From WTFY01 sp965220875 (GTDB lineage: Bacteria; Pseudomonadota; Gammaproteobacteria; UBA4575): DNA of 64,000 nt. Below, piece by piece: positions 62,986-64,000 of the stretch (the stretch's first letter is position 1; the number at the start of each line of letters is the position of its first letter). Under the pieces are notes generated by a model. The model made no database searches. It saw nothing but the letters and a program-made list of their open reading frames with translations, and was not told where the DNA came from. The DNA lies in NCBI GenBank assembly GCA_965220875.1, contig OZ244849.1, forward strand, positions 1,736,001 through 1,800,000, written 5' to 3'. Both the position numbers and the translations under genes were made by a program.

Positions 62986-63786
62986 ATGAGTGCACAAAAT
63001 CCAATTTCAAGTTTTCTTTCTTCACAGGATAAAGTAATTATCTTTCTGGGGCTGGCTCTAGTCTCCTTAGTAGGCTGGCTATATTTAATCTATATGGCTT
63101 GGGCAATGGAAAACATGCACTTGGTCGACATGTGGATGCCTCCTAGGAGCGGTATGCGTGCCTGGACAGCTTGGGATTTTTTTATGCTTTTCATCATGTG
63201 GTTTACGATGATGATCGCCATGATGACACCAACTGCCGTACCCATGGTCATGATGTTTGCAGCAGTAAACAGGCAGAAAAAACTCAAAGGTCAGCCGTAT
63301 GCCAAAACTTTCACGTTTCTGATCGGCTACTTGACAGCGTGGGGTTTATTCAGCCTGCTTGCCAGCACCATCCAGTGGCCGCTGCATGAACGTGGCCTGC
63401 TTAATCCGATGATGAACAGCACTAGCTATTTGATGAGTGGTGTAATCCTGGTTCTTGCTGGCATTTACCAATGGACACCAATGAAAGATGCCTGTCTACA
63501 CCAATGCCGTTCACCACTCGGGTTTATCATGGCCGCTTGGAAGGATGGAAACTGGGGGGCGCTCCAGATGGGATTTCATCATGGAATATTCTGTTGCGGC
63601 TGTTGTTGGGCCCTCATGGTCATCTTGTATTCAGTAGGTGTCATGAACATGCTCTGGGTTATCTTGATCACAATCTTTGTGCTACTTGAGAAGATCTTGC
63701 CGTTACCGGCTACTGTCACACGATGGATAACTGGGTCCGGGCTTATAGTATGGGGAATCTATTGGCTACAGCTTTATCCCTGGTAG
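62986..63786 (+). CDS. DUF2182-family metal-binding membrane protein
   Basis: 266 residues with six or seven transmembrane helices. The Met-rich segment MWFTMMIAMMTPTAVPMVMMFA and FHHGIFCCGCCWALM, with its Cys/His cluster, match DUF2182 proteins. A metal transport or handling role is inferred from these. ATG at 62986, with TTG at 62983 unlikely. It pairs with the divergent DUF1326 gene, a recurring arrangement. Confidence 0.88.
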   Translation: MSAQNPISSFLSSQDKVIIFLGLALVSLVGWLYLIYMAWAMENMHLVDMWMPPRSGMRAWTAWDFFMLFIMWFTMMIAMMTPTAVPMVMMFAAVNRQKKLKGQPYAKTFTFLIGYLTAWGLFSLLASTIQWPLHERGLLNPMMNSTSYLMSGVILVLAGIYQWTPMKDACLHQCRSPLGFIMAAWKDGNWGALQMGFHHGIFCCGCCWALMVILYSVGVMNMLWVILITIFVLLEKILPLPATVTRWITGSGLIVWGIYWLQLYPW

Positions 63787-64000
63787 CTTGCCTTGCACAA
63801 AAGAATTCAATCTTGCGCCCATTAATCATTCCTGGTGCAGGTGGTCTGTGACGCGCAAAATCGATCGTTGCAAATGACTTTTTTGATGGACCCTGTTTTC
63901 AATCTACCTAAAATACATCCTGCAGCAGCGAATCAAGAAGGCAAGAGGCAGGCCATGTCAGCTGTACAAACAGATCAGCTCGAATAGATATCGTAATCTC

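Noticed and set aside
63955..63987. Ten-codon frame ATG...TAG near the window end
   Set aside because: It has a plausible ribosome site, but is too short, and the following sequence is cut off, so a leader peptide cannot be shown.
1..64000. CRISPR arrays, insertion sequences, prophage or integrase next to the tRNAs
   Set aside because: I saw no regularly spaced direct repeats, transposase, integrase or phage genes.

Overview
This looks like chromosome from a gammaproteobacterium of roughly balanced GC content. The evidence is the gene repertoire: DusA, DsbB, Prc, Fur, a NarX/NarL-type two-component pair, the adjacent ORFs of a YadG/YadH-like exporter, a homomeric ATP sulfurylase and a P450. 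I cannot name the genus. The metabolism suggested is use of methylated amines, probably by an aquatic bacterium, with hints of nitrate respiration (NarXL-like pair, MoaA, MobA, MobB, a MoeB-like protein) and of sulfur metabolism (Sat). I see no phage, insertion sequence, CRISPR array, rRNA or replication origin.

Layout. 0-3.2 kb: an exported protein made of about 13-residue Asn-Pro repeats, then a GcvT-like aminomethyltransferase with a class I glutamine amidotransferase. 3.4-8.4 kb: a soluble NarX-like kinase, a NarL-like regulator, a PAS-GGDEF-EAL protein whose two catalytic domains both look degenerate, and a HAD phosphatase. 8.6-26.1 kb is the metabolic core. mgdABCD (N-methylglutamate dehydrogenase, homologous to heterotetrameric sarcosine oxidase) lies on the plus strand. 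A minus-strand operon holds a DAO-family oxidoreductase, gmaS, mgsA, mgsB, mgsC, a small unknown gene, an Amt transporter and a small membrane protein. Between these two blocks is a three-gene plus-strand set of exported proteins: a cupin, a 483-residue protein I do not recognise, and a long MauG/cytochrome c peroxidase-like dihaem protein. 26-34 kb: two glycosyltransferase-like proteins, DusA, an M17 aminopeptidase, an ABC exporter, and Fur followed by a P450. 34-35 kb: tRNA-Leu(UAA) and tRNA-Cys(GCA). 35-51.5 kb: MoaA, a DASS carrier, a PEP mutase/isocitrate lyase-family enzyme, a decayed DUF2237 gene, an EamA exporter, a membrane J-domain protein with a NorD-like VWA protein, an aminotransferase, Prc, a TraB-family protein, a MazG-like protein, MoeB, MobA and MobB. 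51.7-64 kb: citrate synthase, MetX, DsbB, a uracil-DNA glycosylase, CbiX, MsrB, Sat, an M23 peptidase and DUF2892/DUF1326/DUF2182 proteins.

How the core would work. Amt could import methylammonium or ammonium. GmaS would join methylamine to glutamate at the cost of ATP. MgsABC would transfer the product to 2-oxoglutarate, giving N-methylglutamate. MgdABCD would oxidise that back to glutamate and pass the one-carbon unit to tetrahydrofolate through the GcvT-like end of MgdC. All eight enzyme subunits are present and appear intact, except that the small MgdB subunit lacks two of the four zinc ligands known from sarcosine oxidase. The exported cupin/unknown/dihaem set is the best candidate here for an undescribed system.
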